From contig CAZHUC010000001.1 in the NCBI GenBank assembly GCA_964535825.1, positions 1 to 64,000 of the forward strand: a DNA stretch of 64,000 bases. The letters run 5' to 3'. The translations under genes were made by a program, and so were the position numbers. Positions 38,238 through 46,510 of the stretch are shown here, one piece after another (the first letter of the stretch is position 1; the number at the start of each line of letters is the position of its first letter). The notes under the pieces are model-generated. The model searched no databases, was not told the DNA's origin, and saw only the letters and a list, made by a program, of their open reading frames with translations. The DNA is from CAZAQK01 sp964535825. GTDB lineage: Bacteria; Pseudomonadota; Alphaproteobacteria; Rickettsiales; SXRF01.

Positions 38238-39470
38238 ATGAAATTAGACGCATATCTACAAAAAACCAACAAAAGCATCGAGGAATTATCCCAGGAAACG
38301 GGGATCTCCGCTCAGGCCATATATAAATACCTGCGCGGCGAGCGTATCCCCCGCAAGGAATTCTTCACCAAACTGGCGGAAGCCACCGGCGGGCAGGTGA
38401 CCGCCAATGATTTCCTCGACCTTCCGCAAACCGCCAGCAAGCCCGAAAAACAGGAGAAAGTGTACCCCATGAACAAGGCACTGAACAAAAAACAGGCTGC
38501 AACTGAAGCGCCGCTTTCCAAACAAAAACTGCTGAAGCTTTACCGCGACATGCTGATGATCCGCCGCTTCGAGGAAAAAGCCGGCCAGCTTTACGGCATG
38601 GGGCTCATTGGTGGTTTCTGCCATTTATATATCGGTCAGGAAGCAGTGGTGGTCGGTATGCAGGACTGCATCACAGGTGATGACGCAGTGATAACCAGCT
38701 ACCGTGACCACGGCCACATGCTTGCCTGCGGCATGGACCCTAACGGCATCATGGCCGAACTCACTGGCCGTGTTGATGGATTCTCAAAAGGCAAGGGCGG
38801 CTCGATGCATATGTTCTCTATCGAGAAAAATTTCTATGGTGGTCATGGCATCGTCGGCGCGCAGGTGCCGCTGGGTACGGGTATCGCCTTCGCCCATAAA
38901 TACCGCGGCAATGGCCGTATTTCGCTTACTTACTTTGGCGATGGTTCGGTGAACCAAGGGCAGGTGTATGAGGCGTTTAACATGGCGTCGCTTTGGAAAC
39001 TGCCGGTGATATACATCATCGAGAACAATGAGTATGCGATGGGCACATCCGTAAAACGCTCACACTCAACCACAGAGCTGTACCGTCGCGGGGAAGCGTT
39101 TGGTATTCCCGGCAAACAGGTGAACGGTATGGATGTACTGGCGGTGCGCGAGGCTGGTCAGGAAGCGGTGGAATATGTGCGCGGCGGCAATGGTCCGTTC
39201 TTGCTTGAGATGAAAACCTATCGTTACCGCGGTCACTCCATGTCAGATCCTGCGAAATACCGCAGCAAGGAAGAGGTGGAGAAATACAAGGAGCAACGCG
39301 ACCCTATCGAAGGCCTGAAAGGCTACCTCACACGTGAAGGTATCGCGAATGAGGACGCGCTGAAGGACATTGAAAAAGAGATCAAACAGATCGTGAATGA
39401 ATCAGCTGAATTCGCACAACAATCACCAGAGCCGCCAGAATCCGAGCTGTGGACGGATATAACGAGTTAG
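38238..39470 (+). CDS. pdhA: Pyruvate dehydrogenase E1 alpha with N-terminal HTH domain
   Basis: E1 alpha and beta decarboxylate pyruvate on thiamine diphosphate. Residues 95-410 are a complete E1 alpha: LYRDMLMIRRFEEKAGQLYG, the ThDP motif GDGSVNQG...ENN (about 234-265) and the loop YRYRGHSMSDPAKYR. Residues 1-62 form a Cro/C1-like helix-turn-helix, with IEELSQETGISAQAIYKYLRG as the HTH, joined by a Lys/Glu/Gln-rich linker. An internal ATG at 38466 (M77) could give a standard E1 alpha, but AGGAG there is about 12 nt away, too far for an efficient site. A TATAAT at 38185-38190 may be the -10 box. Confidence 0.93.
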   Translation: MKLDAYLQKTNKSIEELSQETGISAQAIYKYLRGERIPRKEFFTKLAEATGGQVTANDFLDLPQTASKPEKQEKVYPMNKALNKKQAATEAPLSKQKLLKLYRDMLMIRRFEEKAGQLYGMGLIGGFCHLYIGQEAVVVGMQDCITGDDAVITSYRDHGHMLACGMDPNGIMAELTGRVDGFSKGKGGSMHMFSIEKNFYGGHGIVGAQVPLGTGIAFAHKYRGNGRISLTYFGDGSVNQGQVYEAFNMASLWKLPVIYIIENNEYAMGTSVKRSHSTTELYRRGEAFGIPGKQVNGMDVLAVREAGQEAVEYVRGGNGPFLLEMKTYRYRGHSMSDPAKYRSKEEVEKYKEQRDPIEGLKGYLTREGIANEDALKDIEKEIKQIVNESAEFAQQSPEPPESELWTDITS

Positions 39471-39478
39471 GTGTTAGC

Positions 39479-39715
39479 ATGAAGTTTAAGAACCCAATGA
39501 ATGGGTATGTAGAAGAAGCCGCTAATTGTTGGTTATGGTGTTTGTTATTTGGACCACTTTATTTTGCAGTAAAAGGGATTTGGACTCATGCTGTTATCAG
39601 TTTTTTTCTGGCGACGATGACGGCAGGTTTTTCATGGATCATCTATCCATTTTTTGCAACGGAGGTAGTGAGGGCGGGTTATCTGAAAAAGGGATGGATA
39701 GAAGTTGGGATATGA
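39479..39715 (+). CDS. Unknown small membrane protein
   Basis: A 78-residue protein with two or three hydrophobic segments (about 17-33 and 37-60), starting MKFKNPMNGYVEEA. It begins 8 bp after pdhA and is AT-rich relative to the pdh genes. It ends in the first palindromic repeat. Function is unknown; it is probably part of the material inserted between pdhA and pdhB. Confidence 0.6.
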   Translation: MKFKNPMNGYVEEAANCWLWCLLFGPLYFAVKGIWTHAVISFFLATMTAGFSWIIYPFFATEVVRAGYLKKGWIEVGI

Positions 39716-39720
39716 CGTTT

Positions 39721-39790
39721 TTGTCACTCCCGCGAAAGCGGGAGAATTGTTTAATCAAGTAAGGCTCCTGCGTTCGCAGGAGTGACAAAC
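39721..39790. repeat. REP-like palindrome pair upstream of GIY-YIG gene
   Basis: Two hairpins face each other. CTCCCGC-GAAA-GCGGGAG is at 39727-39744 and CTCCTGC-GTTC-GCAGGAG at 39765-39782. The outer flanks TTGTCACTCC and GGAGTGACAA are inverted copies, so the pair forms a head-to-head composite like a BIME. Similar TCCTGCG-N-CGCAGGA repeats are scattered in many alphaproteobacterial genomes. Confidence 0.8.
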
Positions 39791-39791
39791 G

Positions 39792-40094
39792 ATGAGAAAG
39801 CATAAGTACTATGTTTATATTTTGGTAAGTGAAAAATACGGAGCAATTTATATAGGTGTAACAAACGATATCGGGCGGCGTGTACTGGAACATAGGAATG
39901 GATTGGTCGAAGGGTACACAAAGAAGTATGGAATTAAGCGGTTGGTATATGTAGAGGTCTTTGATTATATCGATCAAGCGATCCAGCGTGAAAAGCAGCT
40001 AAAAAAATGGAAGCGTGAATGGAAAATAGATTTAATTGTTAAGGCGAATCCAGAATGGAACGATTTGTATGATGATATCCAAAATTGGATGTAA
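39792..40094 (+). CDS. GIY-YIG nuclease domain protein
   Basis: A 100-residue stand-alone GIY-YIG domain (UPF0213/YhbQ-like): YVYILVSEKYGAIYIGVTNDIGRRVLEHR at the N-terminus, with the catalytic Arg in GRRVLEH, then Tyr and Glu of YVEVF. The Lys/Arg-rich C-terminus (REKQLKKWKREWKI) probably contacts DNA. It sits inside the pdh operon between palindromic repeats and is AT-rich, suggesting a mobile or recently acquired cassette. AGGAG from the repeat lies about 10 nt before the ATG. Confidence 0.9.
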   Translation: MRKHKYYVYILVSEKYGAIYIGVTNDIGRRVLEHRNGLVEGYTKKYGIKRLVYVEVFDYIDQAIQREKQLKKWKREWKIDLIVKANPEWNDLYDDIQNWM

Positions 40095-40111
40095 ATGGAT
40101 AAAAAGCAAGT

Positions 40112-40134
40112 CTCCTGCGTTCGCAGGAGTGACA
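40112..40134. repeat. REP-like palindrome downstream of GIY-YIG gene
   Basis: CTCCTGC-GTTC-GCAGGAG at 40112-40129, followed by TGACAA, is identical to the second hairpin at 39765-39788, in the same orientation. The two identical copies bracket the GIY-YIG gene as direct repeats. The AGGAG of the 3' arm lies 6 nt from the following ATG. Confidence 0.8.
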
Positions 40135-40251
40135 ATGTTATTATTGCTCTCCGCCTGCGGTTGCATGCTGGAGGATGGCGATAGCGCAAAAATTGGTGAT
40201 TACTGGCGCGGCTGTTGGGCTGAAGCCAAAGGAAATGATAGAGGGAAGTAA
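40135..40251 (+). CDS. Tiny putative lipoprotein
   Basis: A 38-codon frame starting MLLLLSACGCML, which resembles a short lipoprotein signal with lipobox LSAC, followed by about 30 polar residues (YWRGCWAEAKG). Its ribosome site AGGAG is supplied by the palindromic repeat just before it. It may be real or a fortuitous frame created by the repeat. It ends 9 bp before pdhB. Confidence 0.4.
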   Translation: MLLLLSACGCMLEDGDSAKIGDYWRGCWAEAKGNDRGK

Positions 40252-40260
40252 GAGGAATAT

Positions 40261-41244
40261 ATGCCAAAACAAACTGTACGTGAAGCACTGCGCGACGCCA
40301 TGGCCGAGGAAATGCGCCGTGACGAAGAAGTATTCGTGATGGGCGAAGAAGTCGCTGAGTATCAGGGTGCGTATAAAGTAACGCAAGGGCTGTTGCAGGA
40401 ATTTGGTGACCGCCGCGTGGTGGATACGCCGATCACCGAGCATGGGTTCGCTGGTCTTGGTGTGGGTGCAGCCATGGTTGGGCTGAAACCCATCGTGGAG
40501 TTCATGACATTCAACTTCGCCATGCAGGCCATCGACCAGATCATCAACTCTGCTGCAAAAACACGTTATATGTCTGGCGGCCAGATAACGTGCCCTATCG
40601 TGTTCCGTGGGCCAAACGGTGCGGCATCACGCGTGGGTGCGCAGCATTCGCAGTGCTATGCCAGCTGGTATGCGCATGTGCCGGGCTTGAAAGTAGTGGC
40701 GCCGTATGACGCGGCATCAGCGAAGGGTCTTCTGAAAGCCGCGATTCGTGATTCCAACCCTGTTATTTTCCTCGAAAATGAAATTATGTATGGCCAGAGT
40801 TTTGATGTGCCGGATAATGATGATTTCGTGCTGGAGATCGGCAAGGCGCATGTGGTGCGCGAGGGTACGGATGTTACCATCACGGCCTTTTCCATCATGG
40901 TGGGTAAGGCGCTGGAAGCCGCAGAAAAGCTTGCAGAGGAAGGCATCAGCGCAGAAGTTATCGACCTGCGCACCATCCGCCCGCTGGACGTAGAAACCAT
41001 TTTAGAATCGGTGAAGAAAACCAACCGTTGTGTATCCGTGGAAGAAGGCTGGCCGACGGCAGGTGTGGGCTCTGAAATTGCAGCACAAATCATGGAGCAG
41101 GCATTTGATTACCTTGATGCGCCGGTGGCGCGTGTGGCGGGTGCAGAAGTGCCGCTGCCGTATGCGGCAAACCTTGAGAAACTGGCGCTACCACAAGCGA
41201 ATCATATTATCGAAGCGGTGAAAGCTGTCTGCTATAAATCCTAA
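40261..41244 (+). CDS. pdhB: Pyruvate dehydrogenase E1 beta subunit
   Basis: The beta chain completes the ThDP active site with PdhA. The 327-residue protein starts at the catalytic domain ([36 protein letters not shown]) and shows [16 protein letters not shown] and the C-terminal transketolase domain ([15 protein letters not shown]). It lacks the N-terminal lipoyl domain found in PdhB of many Alphaproteobacteria. Confidence 0.96.
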   Translation: MPKQTVREALRDAMAEEMRRDEEVFVMGEEVAEYQGAYKVTQGLLQEFGDRRVVDTPITEHGFAGLGVGAAMVGLKPIVEFMTFNFAMQAIDQIINSAAKTRYMSGGQITCPIVFRGPNGAASRVGAQHSQCYASWYAHVPGLKVVAPYDAASAKGLLKAAIRDSNPVIFLENEIMYGQSFDVPDNDDFVLEIGKAHVVREGTDVTITAFSIMVGKALEAAEKLAEEGISAEVIDLRTIRPLDVETILESVKKTNRCVSVEEGWPTAGVGSEIAAQIMEQAFDYLDAPVARVAGAEVPLPYAANLEKLALPQANHIIEAVKAVCYKS

Positions 41245-41257
41245 GATGGGAGTATTT

Positions 41258-41689
41258 ATGCGTAGTGTGGTTTTATTTCTTGCTCTTGCCAGTACGGTAT
41301 CCCAACCTGCATTCGCTACGAAGACAGTTGCTAATCGTGCAGCATCTGGCGGTGATTGCGTAATGAAGGAAAATGTTACCGTTGGTATTAATTTCAACAT
41401 GAATGCTGCAACCATGATGGAAGCCAAAGCCAAGTTTGATAAAGCCATGAACCAGATCGCAGACTATGCGGCTGATCAGAAGATAGAGAATCTTGAGCCG
41501 CAATCCATGAACTATAACATCTACAACCAGAATAATGGCGGCGAGAACAACTATCAGGTAACCGGTAACGTGCAATACAAGATGCAGTCATCTGACATTG
41601 CGTTCAAATTCGCGGCCTTTCTGGAAAAACAGAACATGAAGATAAATATCAATTCCAATTCCTACCGTCAGGGTAATTGTAACAACTAA
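41258..41689 (+). CDS. Unknown exported protein in pdh operon
   Basis: A 143-residue protein with a signal peptide (MRSVVLFLALASTVSQPAFA) and an Asn/Met-rich mature part (MNAATMMEAKAKFDKAMNQIADYAADQKI). The middle, with YQVTGNVQYKMQ, slightly resembles SIMPL-domain (DUF541) proteins, but the match is weak. GGGAG precedes the ATG. It lies between pdhB and pdhC, which are normally adjacent. Confidence 0.65.
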   Translation: MRSVVLFLALASTVSQPAFATKTVANRAASGGDCVMKENVTVGINFNMNAATMMEAKAKFDKAMNQIADYAADQKIENLEPQSMNYNIYNQNNGGENNYQVTGNVQYKMQSSDIAFKFAAFLEKQNMKININSNSYRQGNCNN

Positions 41690-41711
41690 TCGCTAATAAC
41701 AGGACCTTCCA

Positions 41712-42986
41712 ATGCCTATTGAAATTCTAATGCCTGCGCTTTCTCCTACCATGACCGAGGGTAACCTCGCGAAATGGACAGTAAAGGAAGGCGACAAGAT
41801 CAAGTCCGGTCAGGTCATCGCCGAGATCGAAACTGACAAAGCCACCATGGAAGTCGAAGCGGTGGATGAAGGCACTATCGGTAAGATCATGGTTTCTGCC
41901 GGTACAGAGGGTGTGAAGGTAAACCAGCTTATTGCACTGCTCCTTGAAGAAGGCGAAGACAAGAAGGTGCTTGATGGGTATCAGCCAAAAGCGGATGCCT
42001 CTGCCAAAGCCGCAGAGAAGCCAGCGGAGGCCAAAACAGAGCAGGCAGCTGCACAGCCGCAGGTGGGTGTATCCCAGATGGTGTCGGCTATGCCGATGGC
42101 TGCCTCAGGCGGTGGTCGTGTGTTTGCATCACCACTGGCCAAGCGCATTGCCGCTAATGAAGGCGTACAGCTTGAACTGGTGCAGGGCAGTGGTCCGCAT
42201 GGCCGTGTGGTGAAAGATGACGTGCTCAAGGCACTCGCAGGTGGCGGTACGAAGGGCCGTGTTATGCGCAACCCGAATGAATTCACCAAACTGCCGAACA
42301 ACAACATGCGTAAGGTAATTGCGCGCAGGCTGCTCGAATCCAAGCAGACCGTGCCGCATTTCTACCTCACCATCGAGTGTGAGCTGGATGCATTGCTCGA
42401 CATCCGCAAACAGATCAATTTTGATGCGGAAAGCACCGCAGGTAAGGACAAGAAGCCTGCCTATAAATTATCAGTGAATGATTTCATTATTAAAGCATCA
42501 GCCATGGCGTTGAAGAAAATTCCGGCGGCCAACGCTTCATGGACGGATGAAGCGATACTGCAATATAACAACGTGGATATTTCTGTGGCGGTGGCCATTG
42601 ATGGTGGCCTCATCACACCCATAGTTAAGAATGCCGACCAGAAATCTGTGGTACAAATTTCAAATGAAATGAAAGATCTTGCATCGCGTGCGCGTGCGAA
42701 CAAACTAGCACCGGAAGAATTTCAAGGCGGCAGTTTCTCTATTTCAAACCTTGGCATGTATGGCATCAAACATTTTGCTGCCATTGTGAATCCACCGCAG
42801 GGCTGTATCCTTGCCGTGGGTGCGGGCGGTGACCGCGTGGTGGTGCGTCATGGCAAAATGGAAGTACGCAACATGGTGGAACTCACACTCTCTGTCGATC
42901 ATCGTGTGGTGGATGGTGCGGTGGGCGCAGAATTCCTTGCGGCCTTCAAGCATTACATCGAAAGCCCGGCGCTGTTATTATTATAG
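41712..42986 (+). CDS. pdhC: Pyruvate dehydrogenase E2, dihydrolipoamide acetyltransferase
   Basis: E2 forms the complex core and transfers acetyl from lipoyl to CoA. Domains in order: one lipoyl domain (about 1-78, lipoylated Lys in ETDKATMEVE), an Ala/Pro-rich linker, a peripheral-subunit-binding domain (about 136-172, FASPLAKRIAANEGVQL) and the catalytic domain (about 195-424) with DHRVVDGAVGAEFL. Length is normal. Confidence 0.97.
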   Translation: MPIEILMPALSPTMTEGNLAKWTVKEGDKIKSGQVIAEIETDKATMEVEAVDEGTIGKIMVSAGTEGVKVNQLIALLLEEGEDKKVLDGYQPKADASAKAAEKPAEAKTEQAAAQPQVGVSQMVSAMPMAASGGGRVFASPLAKRIAANEGVQLELVQGSGPHGRVVKDDVLKALAGGGTKGRVMRNPNEFTKLPNNNMRKVIARRLLESKQTVPHFYLTIECELDALLDIRKQINFDAESTAGKDKKPAYKLSVNDFIIKASAMALKKIPAANASWTDEAILQYNNVDISVAVAIDGGLITPIVKNADQKSVVQISNEMKDLASRARANKLAPEEFQGGSFSISNLGMYGIKHFAAIVNPPQGCILAVGAGGDRVVVRHGKMEVRNMVELTLSVDHRVVDGAVGAEFLAAFKHYIESPALLLL

Positions 42987-42994
42987 GAGCTATT

Positions 42995-43432
42995 ATGAAA
43001 AAATTACTGGTAGTTTTACTCTGCGTGTTTCCAACCTTTGCATTTGCTGCAGACAAAACTGCAGATGTTAGAGCAGCACTCACTGAGTGGGTGCAGGCAG
43101 TTGAAAAGCACGATGCTGAGAAAGTGGTTTCACTTTATGATGCCGATTCTGTTATGCTTTCAGCATTCGCGGTTGATCCTATCACCACACATGCAGGCCT
43201 GATGGAATATTACAAAAAAGTGGTGAATGAGCCGGGGATCAGCATTGATGTCACCGCGCAGGATATACGGACGTTTGGTAATGTGGCAGTAAATACCGGT
43301 CTATACACATTCCATTGGGTGCAGGATGGTGAAACCATGGATGTGCCTGCTCGATTCTCTTTTGTTTATGTGCTGAAAAATGGCAAGTGGTCCATCATCA
43401 GCCATCACTCGTCACGCGTTCCAGGAAAATAA
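42995..43432 (+). CDS. Exported DUF4440/SnoaL-like protein
   Basis: A 145-residue protein with a signal peptide cleaved after FAFA-AD, then an NTF2-like fold: VRAALTEWVQAVEKHDAEKVVSLYDADSVML near the N-terminus and WSIISHHSSRVP at the end. This matches the SgcJ/EcaC (DUF4440) family, whose members are small binding or isomerase-like domains of varied role. It is 8 bp after pdhC, in the operon. Confidence 0.8.
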   Translation: MKKLLVVLLCVFPTFAFAADKTADVRAALTEWVQAVEKHDAEKVVSLYDADSVMLSAFAVDPITTHAGLMEYYKKVVNEPGISIDVTAQDIRTFGNVAVNTGLYTFHWVQDGETMDVPARFSFVYVLKNGKWSIISHHSSRVPGK

Positions 43433-43449
43433 CGCTTTAGGAGGTTCTT

Positions 43450-43938
43450 ATGAGTCGTTTATTTAAATATGCTGCAATTGCTGTACTTACGATAGGTGTT
43501 GCATCTTACGCAACAACCGAAGCCTACGCCAAGCCAGATAAAGAGCATGGCAAAAGCCACGGCAAATCAAAAGGCAAAGATAAAGGCAAGCATGGTAGCC
43601 ACCATGACTTTGATGATGACAAGGTACGTATCTCCCTTGGTAGTGATGTGCGCGTGCGTATCGAGCAGTTGATGGGTACGCATTACAGGCGTCATTGCCC
43701 TCCTGGCCTTGCAAAGAAACATAATGGTTGCAGACCTCCGGGGCAGGTTAAGAGATATGTGATCGGCCAGCCTCTGCCAGGCTATCTCAGCTATTGGCCA
43801 GTGCCAGGCGATGTATTGGATCTGCTACCTGTTGCACCATACGGCAGCCGTTATATCTGGGTGGATCGCGATATTCTGCTCATATCTGAAGCAACCAAAA
43901 AGATATTGGATGCTACAGTGATATTGTCTGCACTATAA
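43450..43938 (+). CDS. RcnB-like exported protein
   Basis: A 162-residue protein with a signal peptide ending near AYA-KP, then a Lys/His/Gly-rich stretch (about 28-55). The C-terminal part contains HCPPGLAKKHNGCRPPGQVKRYVIGQPLPG, the pattern of the RcnB family of periplasmic proteins first linked to nickel/cobalt homeostasis. The His/Lys region could bind metal. It lies between pdhC and lpd with the two other small genes. Confidence 0.75.
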   Translation: MSRLFKYAAIAVLTIGVASYATTEAYAKPDKEHGKSHGKSKGKDKGKHGSHHDFDDDKVRISLGSDVRVRIEQLMGTHYRRHCPPGLAKKHNGCRPPGQVKRYVIGQPLPGYLSYWPVPGDVLDLLPVAPYGSRYIWVDRDILLISEATKKILDATVILSAL

Positions 43939-43947
43939 GGAGTCGTT

Positions 43948-44247
43948 ATGAAACCAGAACTGAAACGCGGGCTTACCCGCCTGTGCATGCTGCTTGCTGT
44001 GGTTTGGATCGCTGGTATGGGCTGGTATCAGTATAGCAGTGCCAAAAAGCAGGATGACCAGAGTGTCAGCATCAGCTTCGGTGAAGACAAATCTTTCCGT
44101 ATCGATGCCACGGGCGTGAAGCAGGAAAATACGCAGGAAGTACAGGCACAGCGCATTGCACTTGTTGTGCTTCCAGCATTGCTATTGCTTCTGGTCGTGC
44201 CAATTGGCGGCTGGGTAACTACAGGTTTTAGGTCAGAAGGAAAATAA
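43948..44247 (+). CDS. Unknown two-helix membrane protein
   Basis: A 99-residue protein with hydrophobic helices at about 12-28 and 72-91 and a polar segment (SISFGEDKSFRIDATGVKQ) between them that would face one side of the membrane. AAGGAG precedes the ATG. It is unrecognised. It ends 2 bp before lpd. Confidence 0.65.
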   Translation: MKPELKRGLTRLCMLLAVVWIAGMGWYQYSSAKKQDDQSVSISFGEDKSFRIDATGVKQENTQEVQAQRIALVVLPALLLLLVVPIGGWVTTGFRSEGK

Positions 44248-44249
44248 TA

Positions 44250-45650
44250 ATGAGTGATATGAATTTCGACGTGGTGATCATCGGCGGTGGGCCGGGTGGG
44301 TATGTGGCAGCGATTCGCGCTGCGCAGCTTGGCATGAAGACCGCCGTTGTTGAGAAACAGCACATGGGTGGTATCTGCCTGAACTGGGGCTGTATACCTA
44401 CCAAAGCACTGCTCAGAACCTCGGAGATCTATCATCTGATGCATAACCTTGATGCTTATGGCCTGTCTGCGAAGGACATAAAATTTGATCTGGCAAAAGT
44501 GGTGGCGCGTTCACGCGGTGTGGCAGATAAACTTTCGAAGGGTATTTCCGGCCTGATGAAAAAGAACAAGGTAACCATGGTGGATGGCCACGGAAAGCTG
44601 GCCGGTAAGAGTAAAGTGATGGTGGAGAAGGATGGCAAGAAAGTGTCAGAACTTTCTGCAAAGCATATCATCCTTGCTACCGGTGCGCGTGCCCGCACGT
44701 TGCCGAACCTTGAGCCAGATGGCAAGCTGGTGTGGACATACAGGGAAGCGATGGTGCCTGAATCCATGCCGAAATCATTACTCGTAGTGGGCAGTGGTGC
44801 GATCGGTATCGAGTTCGCGAGCTTCTATCGCTCTATGGGCGCAGAAGTGACCGTGGTGGAAGTGATGGATCGTATCCTTCCGGTGGAAGATGAAGAGATC
44901 TCAAAATTTGCGCACAAGGCGTTTGAGAAGCAGGGCATGAAACTGCACACATCAACCACAGTGAAGGCGCTCAAAAAAGGCAAAGACAGCGTCACCGCCA
45001 CACTTGAGGCAGGTGGCAAATCCAGTGAGCTGACGGTTGACCGTGTGATACTGGCGGTCGGTATCGTTGGCAACGTCGAGAATCTGGGACTTGAAGGCAC
45101 GAAGGTGAAGGTTGATAAAACCCACGTCATCACTGACCAGTGGTGTGCGACCGGCGAGCCGGGCGTATATGCGATCGGCGACCTGACAGGTGCACCATGG
45201 CTTGCGCACAAGGCCAGCCATGAAGGCGTGATCTGTGTGGAAAAGATCGCGGGCGTTAAAGGCGTGCATCCGATGAAAAAAGAAAATATCCCGGGCTGTA
45301 CTTATTGTCATCCGCAGGTTGCAAGTGTTGGCCTGACAGAGAAAGCCGCAAAAGAAAAGTACAAGGATGTAAAAGTCGGCCGTTTCCAGTTCATGGGCAA
45401 TGGTAAGGCCATTGCCCTCGGCGAGCCAGAAGGCCTGATAAAGACCATCTTTGATGCCAAGACCGGTGAGCTTTTGGGGGCACACATGATCGGTGCAGAA
45501 GTGACCGAGATGATCCAGGGCTATGCCATCGCCAAGACAGGCGAGCTCACCGAAGGCGAACTGATGCACACCATTTTCCCGCATCCGACACTGTCAGAAA
45601 TGATGCATGAATCGGTGCTGGACGCCTATGGTAAGGTCTTGCATATGTAA
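44250..45650 (+). CDS. lpd: Dihydrolipoyl dehydrogenase
   Basis: E3 reoxidises dihydrolipoyl groups of the pyruvate dehydrogenase complex. The 466-residue flavoprotein has the FAD motif IIGGGPGGYVAAIRAAQLG, the redox disulfide GGICLNWGCIPTKALL, the NAD motif VVGSGAIGIEFASFY and the C-terminal catalytic His-Glu in HPTLSE. It completes the pdhA-pdhB-pdhC-lpd set. Confidence 0.97.
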   Translation: MSDMNFDVVIIGGGPGGYVAAIRAAQLGMKTAVVEKQHMGGICLNWGCIPTKALLRTSEIYHLMHNLDAYGLSAKDIKFDLAKVVARSRGVADKLSKGISGLMKKNKVTMVDGHGKLAGKSKVMVEKDGKKVSELSAKHIILATGARARTLPNLEPDGKLVWTYREAMVPESMPKSLLVVGSGAIGIEFASFYRSMGAEVTVVEVMDRILPVEDEEISKFAHKAFEKQGMKLHTSTTVKALKKGKDSVTATLEAGGKSSELTVDRVILAVGIVGNVENLGLEGTKVKVDKTHVITDQWCATGEPGVYAIGDLTGAPWLAHKASHEGVICVEKIAGVKGVHPMKKENIPGCTYCHPQVASVGLTEKAAKEKYKDVKVGRFQFMGNGKAIALGEPEGLIKTIFDAKTGELLGAHMIGAEVTEMIQGYAIAKTGELTEGELMHTIFPHPTLSEMMHESVLDAYGKVLHM

Positions 45651-45727
45651 TGGGAATTCCCATTAACATAGCCTTAAAGTATTCCGTGTTATACTTATTA
45701 CCCAGATAGTTGGGTAATCAGACGCCT

Positions 45728-46510
45728 ATGCGTGTAACAAACACAAAAACAGCCGGTTTTTCACTCCTCGAGATGAGCGTGGTGCTCGTTATCATTTCCA
45801 CTGTGATAGGGGTGGGGGTTGCCTATATCGGGATGTCTATTGAAAAGAAACAGCGCGATACCACCATCTTGCGTATGAATGCCATACAGAAGGCACTACT
45901 GGATTATCGTCGTGCATATGAGATCATTCCCTGTCCGTCAGATATTACACTTGCTGAAACCAACACGAACTTTGGGCGAGGTAATATCATAGCGCCATGC
46001 GACGGTGTAGCCCCAGCCCCTAATTTTATATATGATCTGGGGGTGGATACATTTGGAGGTGGCGTTCCGGTGCGTACGCTGAAACTACCAGATGAATATG
46101 CCTTTGATGGCTGGGGCAGGCGCTTCACCTATTTTGTCGATGGGAATGTTACGGGATACAGGCAGTCCGGCTTTAATTTCCAGGCCTTCACGATAGACTC
46201 AGGAGTGGGCTGGATCTCTGTCAGCGATGGAAATGGCACTACTCTCACCAGCATTGCCCTTTACGCATTGATCAGCCATGGGCCTAATGGTCATGGGGCA
46301 TATACCCGTTATGGGACCAGTCGTATCAATGCTGGGTCATCCAACGCCTATGAACTCCAGAATTGCGGGTGTAATGCAGGCGCCGTCTACACCAGCTACG
46401 GCGGATCACTTGTACAAGGGCCTTATAAGACTAACCCGGCAACGGGTGATACGTTCGATGATATTGTGGTGTATGGCACACGCGCCAGCTTACGCCACGT
46501 GACTGAATAG
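45728..46510 (+). CDS. Type IV prepilin-like protein
   Basis: A 260-residue protein with a class III leader: KTAG-FSLLEMSVVLVIIS, cleaved before Phe by prepilin peptidase, with Glu at +5 as required. The large C-terminal domain is Gly/Thr-rich with several Cys (CGCNAG). It is longer than a minor pilin and resembles the prepilin-type proteins of Rickettsiales and relatives. Its last 21 bp overlap the convergent COQ9 gene. The start is taken at 45728. Confidence 0.82.
   Translation: MRVTNTKTAGFSLLEMSVVLVIISTVIGVGVAYIGMSIEKKQRDTTILRMNAIQKALLDYRRAYEIIPCPSDITLAETNTNFGRGNIIAPCDGVAPAPNFIYDLGVDTFGGGVPVRTLKLPDEYAFDGWGRRFTYFVDGNVTGYRQSGFNFQAFTIDSGVGWISVSDGNGTTLTSIALYALISHGPNGHGAYTRYGTSRINAGSSNAYELQNCGCNAGAVYTSYGGSLVQGPYKTNPATGDTFDDIVVYGTRASLRHVTE

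Noticed and set aside
39721..40134. Possible small CRISPR array
   Set aside because: Only three hairpin copies, two of them in inverted orientation, with unequal spacing and a gene between them. They fit REP-like palindromes.
41258..41689. Firm assignment as a SIMPL (DUF541) protein
   Set aside because: Only the length and one strand pattern agree. The similarity is too weak to name the family.
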